NCBI GenBank assembly: GCA_963720945.1
Contig: CAVRHH010000008.1
Location: 124,001 to 188,000, forward strand
Direction of reading: 5' to 3'
Length of the DNA stretch: 64,000 bases
Origin: Bog-532 sp963720945
Lineage (GTDB): Bacteria > Actinomycetota > Actinomycetes > Streptosporangiales > Streptosporangiaceae
Part shown: in pieces, positions 61,529 through 64,000 of the stretch
Numbering within the stretch: position 1 is the stretch's first letter
Layout of the letters: each line of letters begins with the position of its first letter
Program-made: the position numbers and the translations under genes
Notes under the pieces: generated by a model
Told to the model about the DNA's origin: nothing
Database searches by the model: none
Seen by the model: only the letters and a program-made list of their open reading frames with translations

Positions 61529-62716
61529 TCAGCGGATCCGCGGAATCGGGCCCGTGGCGTTGAGGGTGCCCATCGCGTTCTGCGGGCCGTGGGCGTCCCG
61601 GGGCGCGCCGGGCGCCACCACGACCTCGACGCGCTGGAACTCCTTCAGGTCCGAGTATCCGGCCGTGGCGATGGTCCGGCGCAGCGCGCCCATGAGGTTC
61701 ATCGAGCCGTCCGGGACCTCGGACGGCCCGTGCAGGATGCGCTCGATGGTCCCGGCAGTGCCCACGTTGACCCGCACCCCACGCGGCACCTCCGGGTGGC
61801 TGGCTTCGCTGCCCCAGTGATAGCCGCGGCCGGGCGCCTGTTCCGCGCGGGCCAGCGGCGAGCCGACCATCACCGCGTCCGCGCCGCAGGCCAGGGCCTT
61901 GGCCATGTCGCCGCTGCGGGTCATGCTGCCGTCGGCGATCACGTGCACGTACCGGCCGCCGGACTCATCCAGGTAGTCGCGCCGGGCCGCCGCCACGTCG
62001 GCGATGGCGGTCGCCATCGGCACCGCGACACCGAGCACCGCCGCGGTCGTGTGGCCCGAACCGCCGCCGAAGCCGACCAGGACGCCCGCGGCCCCCGTGC
62101 GCATGAGGTGCAGGGCGGCGGTGTAGGTGGCACAGCCGCCGACGATCACGGGCACGTCGAGCTCGTAGATGAACTGCTTCAGGTTCAGCGGCTCGGCCCG
62201 GCCGGACACGTGCTCCGCGGACACCGTGGTGCCCCGGATCACAAAGATGTCGGCGCCGGCGTCGATGACCGCCTTGTAGTACCGGGCCGTCCGCTGCGGG
62301 GATAGCCGCGCCGCGGTGGTCACCCCGGCCCGGCGGATCTGCTCGATCCGCTGGCCGATCAGCTCTTCCCTGATCGGCGCCGCGTACATCTCCTGCAGCC
62401 GGCGCGTGGCGGCCTGCTCATCGAGCTCGGTGACCTCAGCGATGAGCGGATCCGGGTCGGTGTACCGGGTCCACAGGCCCTCCAGATCCAGCACGGCCAG
62501 GCCACCCAGCCGGCCGATCTGGATCGCGGTCTGCGGGGAGACCACGCTGTCCATCGGGCAGGCGATCAGCGGCAGCTCGAACCGGTAGGCGTCGATCTGC
62601 CAGGCGATCGATACTTCCTCGGGGTCCCTGGTCCGCCGGGACGGGACGATGCCGATCTCGTCGAGCGAGTACGCACGGCGGCCGCTCTTGCCGCGCCCGA
62701 TTTCCACTTGAGTCAC
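61529..62716 (-). CDS. guaB3: GuaB3 family IMP dehydrogenase-related protein
   Basis: This 395-residue TIM-barrel protein lacks the CBS domains of IMP dehydrogenase. It starts MTQVEIGRGKSGRRAYSLDE, which is typical of GuaB3. The loop that holds the catalytic Cys in GuaB (GPGSICTTR) reads VGFGGGSGHTTAAVLG here, with no Cys. HVIADGSMTRSGDMAKALACGADAVMVG is conserved. GuaB3 proteins are actinobacterial relatives for which a GMP-reductase or regulatory role has been proposed. It lies 17 bp downstream of guaB, the usual pair. Confidence 0.93.
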   Translation of the reverse strand: MTQVEIGRGKSGRRAYSLDEIGIVPSRRTRDPEEVSIAWQIDAYRFELPLIACPMDSVVSPQTAIQIGRLGGLAVLDLEGLWTRYTDPDPLIAEVTELDEQAATRRLQEMYAAPIREELIGQRIEQIRRAGVTTAARLSPQRTARYYKAVIDAGADIFVIRGTTVSAEHVSGRAEPLNLKQFIYELDVPVIVGGCATYTAALHLMRTGAAGVLVGFGGGSGHTTAAVLGVAVPMATAIADVAAARRDYLDESGGRYVHVIADGSMTRSGDMAKALACGADAVMVGSPLARAEQAPGRGYHWGSEASHPEVPRGVRVNVGTAGTIERILHGPSEVPDGSMNLMGALRRTIATAGYSDLKEFQRVEVVVAPGAPRDAHGPQNAMGTLNATGPIPRIR

Positions 62717-62733
62717 GCTGCCCTATCTCTCGG

Positions 62734-64000
62734 CTACGGCCGGTGGCCGCTGTAGTTCGGCGCCTCGACCGTCATCTGGATGTCGTGCGGGTGGCTCTCC
62801 TTGAGCCCGGCCGCGGTGATCCGGACGAACTGAGCCTGCTGAAGGTCAGCGATGGTCCGCGCGCCGCAGTAGCCCATGGCGGCGCGCAGGCCGCCGACGA
62901 GCTGGGTGGCGACGGCGGCCAGCGGGCCCCGGTAGGGGACCTGGCCCTCGACGCCTTCGGGCACCAGCTTGTCCTCACGCAGCACGTCGTCCTGGAAGTA
63001 GCGGTCCTTGGAATAAGAGCGGCCGCCGCGTTCCCGGTTGCGCATCGCGCCGAGCGAGCCCATGCCCCGGTAGATCTTGTACTGCTTGCCGTTGATGAAC
63101 ACCATCTCGCCGGGGGTCTCCTCGCACCCGGCGAGCAGGCTGCCGAGCATGACCGTGTCCGCGCCCGCGGCGATGGCCTTGGCGATGTCGCCGGAGTATT
63201 GCAGGCCGCCGTCCCCGATCAGCGGGATACGGGCCGGGCGCGCGGCCTGTGCGGCCTCGTAGATCGCGGTGACCTGGGGAACTCCCACGCCGGCCACGAC
63301 CCGGGTGGTGCAGATCGAGCCGGGGCCCACGCCGACCTTCACGCCGTCCGCGCCCGCGTCGATCAGCGCCTGCGCGCCCTCCCGGGTGGCCACGTTGCCG
63401 CCGATCACCTCGACGCTGGTGTTGGCCTTGAGCTGAGCGATCATCTCCAGGACCAGCCGGGCGTGACCGTGCGCGGTGTCCACGATGAGGAAGTCCACCC
63501 CGGCGTCGATCAGCGCCTGCGCGCGCCGCTTGGCGTCCTCGCCCACGCCGACCGCCGCACCGACCACGAGCCGGCCACCCGGGTCCTTGGTCGCCAGCGG
63601 GTACTCCTCGCTCTTGGCGAAGTCCTTGACCGTGATCAGCCCGCGCAGCAGGCCGGCGTCGTCGATGAGCGGCAGCTTCTCGATCTTGTTGCGGCGCAGC
63701 AGGTCCAGCGCCTCCTCCGGGCTGACCCCGACGCGCGCGGTGATGAGCGGCATCGGCGTCATGACCTCGGCCACCTTGCGGTCCGGGGCGGTCTCGAACC
63801 TGATGTCGCGGTTGGTCACGATACCCAGCAGCACGCCGTCCTCGCTGGTGACGGGGAGACCGGAGATGCGGTACCGGCCGCAGGTCCGGTCGACGTCCGC
63901 CACGGTAGCGTCCGGGGTGCAGGTCACCGGGTCGGTGATCATGCCCGCCTCGGACCGCTTGACCACGTCCACCTGCTGGGCCTGATCCTCGATGGCGAGG
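62734..64000 (-). CDS. guaB: Inosine-5'-monophosphate dehydrogenase (5' end beyond the window)
   Basis: The window holds the C-terminal 422 residues of IMP dehydrogenase, which makes XMP for GMP synthesis. Two CBS domains come first (ITDPVTCTPDATVADV and KVAVEVMT-type region KVAEVMTPMPL), then GADGVKVGVGPGSICTTRVV with the catalytic Cys and MGSLGAMRNRERGGRSYSK, the flap region. The open frame reaches the window edge (LAIEDQAQQVDVVKRSEAGM), so about 90 N-terminal residues lie outside. Confidence 0.96.
   Translation of the reverse strand, partial: LAIEDQAQQVDVVKRSEAGMITDPVTCTPDATVADVDRTCGRYRISGLPVTSEDGVLLGIVTNRDIRFETAPDRKVAEVMTPMPLITARVGVSPEEALDLLRRNKIEKLPLIDDAGLLRGLITVKDFAKSEEYPLATKDPGGRLVVGAAVGVGEDAKRRAQALIDAGVDFLIVDTAHGHARLVLEMIAQLKANTSVEVIGGNVATREGAQALIDAGADGVKVGVGPGSICTTRVVAGVGVPQVTAIYEAAQAARPARIPLIGDGGLQYSGDIAKAIAAGADTVMLGSLLAGCEETPGEMVFINGKQYKIYRGMGSLGAMRNRERGGRSYSKDRYFQDDVLREDKLVPEGVEGQVPYRGPLAAVATQLVGGLRAAMGYCGARTIADLQQAQFVRITAAGLKESHPHDIQMTVEAPNYSGHRP

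Overview
The window is chromosomal DNA of a high-GC actinomycete. Evidence: about 70% GC, many GTG starts, and a gene order smc–ftsY / mutM–rnc–rpmF–yceD / coaD–rsmD–recG–rpmB / thiD–thiL / cofC / gpsA–ddl / hup–leuD–leuC–ndgR / leuB–ilvC–ilvN–ilvB that I recognise from Streptomyces and related orders. CofC implies coenzyme F420 metabolism. Split acyl-CoA carboxylase chains, DUF397, DUF2277, DUF2630 and DUF5313 proteins and a second IMP-dehydrogenase homologue (GuaB3) also fit Actinomycetia. I would place it near Streptosporangiales or Thermomonosporaceae but cannot name a genus. No integrase, transposase or CRISPR array is visible.

Layout. 0.5-18.6 kb: ftsY, smc, a 63-residue coiled-coil protein, acyP, mutM, rnc, rpmF, yceD, coaD and rsmD run on the minus strand (SRP receptor, chromosome condensation, DNA repair, RNA processing, CoA synthesis). 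recG and rpmB are divergent, followed by an EamA transporter, thiD, thiL, an AsnC-type sensor domain and cofC. 18.7-23.1 kb (+): plsC-gpsA (4-bp overlap), a Cys/Met-metabolism PLP enzyme and ddl. 23.4-30.1 kb: hup, leuD, leuC, divergent ndgR, then the proton-translocating transhydrogenase pntAA-pntAB-pntB. 30.3-35.7 kb: a GH65 phosphorylase with a remnant of its beta-phosphoglucomutase partner, a DUF397 protein, tRNA-Glu(CUC), a GlsB/YeaQ membrane protein, tRNA-Gln(CUG), a FAH-family hydrolase and DUF2630. 35.8-44.4 kb: a branched-chain amino-acid block (cimA, ilvE, leuB, ilvC, ilvN, ilvB). cimA and ilvB are each preceded by a leader peptide rich in the regulatory amino acids and a terminator hairpin, i.e. 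classical attenuators. 44.5-64 kb: a membrane PAS-GGDEF-EAL protein, accA-type biotin carboxylase/BCCP, DUF5313, a strand of poorly recognised small genes, an LpdA-like flavoprotein, an M20 amidohydrolase, a YbdK-type ligase, a methylmalonyl-CoA mutase catalytic subunit, a D,D-carboxypeptidase, trpS, guaB3 and the 3' part of guaB.

The most unusual content is not protein coding. A GC-rich, hairpin-dense repeat of about 109 bp occurs at six loci in one to four tandem copies. Four of the six loci lie exactly between convergent gene ends, and the repeat even supplies the last codons and stop of at least two genes. The window also carries many simple tandem duplications (15, 19, 31, 42, 27 and 18 bp), and a 230-bp cluster of consecutive perfect stem-loops between smc and the coiled-coil gene.

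Five long conserved genes (ftsY, ddl, the GH65 gene, ilvB and the GGDEF-EAL gene) are each split by one single-base frameshift, and thiL lacks a normal start. Because ftsY and ddl are normally essential, residual indel errors in the assembly are the simplest explanation. The reading frames given here span the repaired genes.
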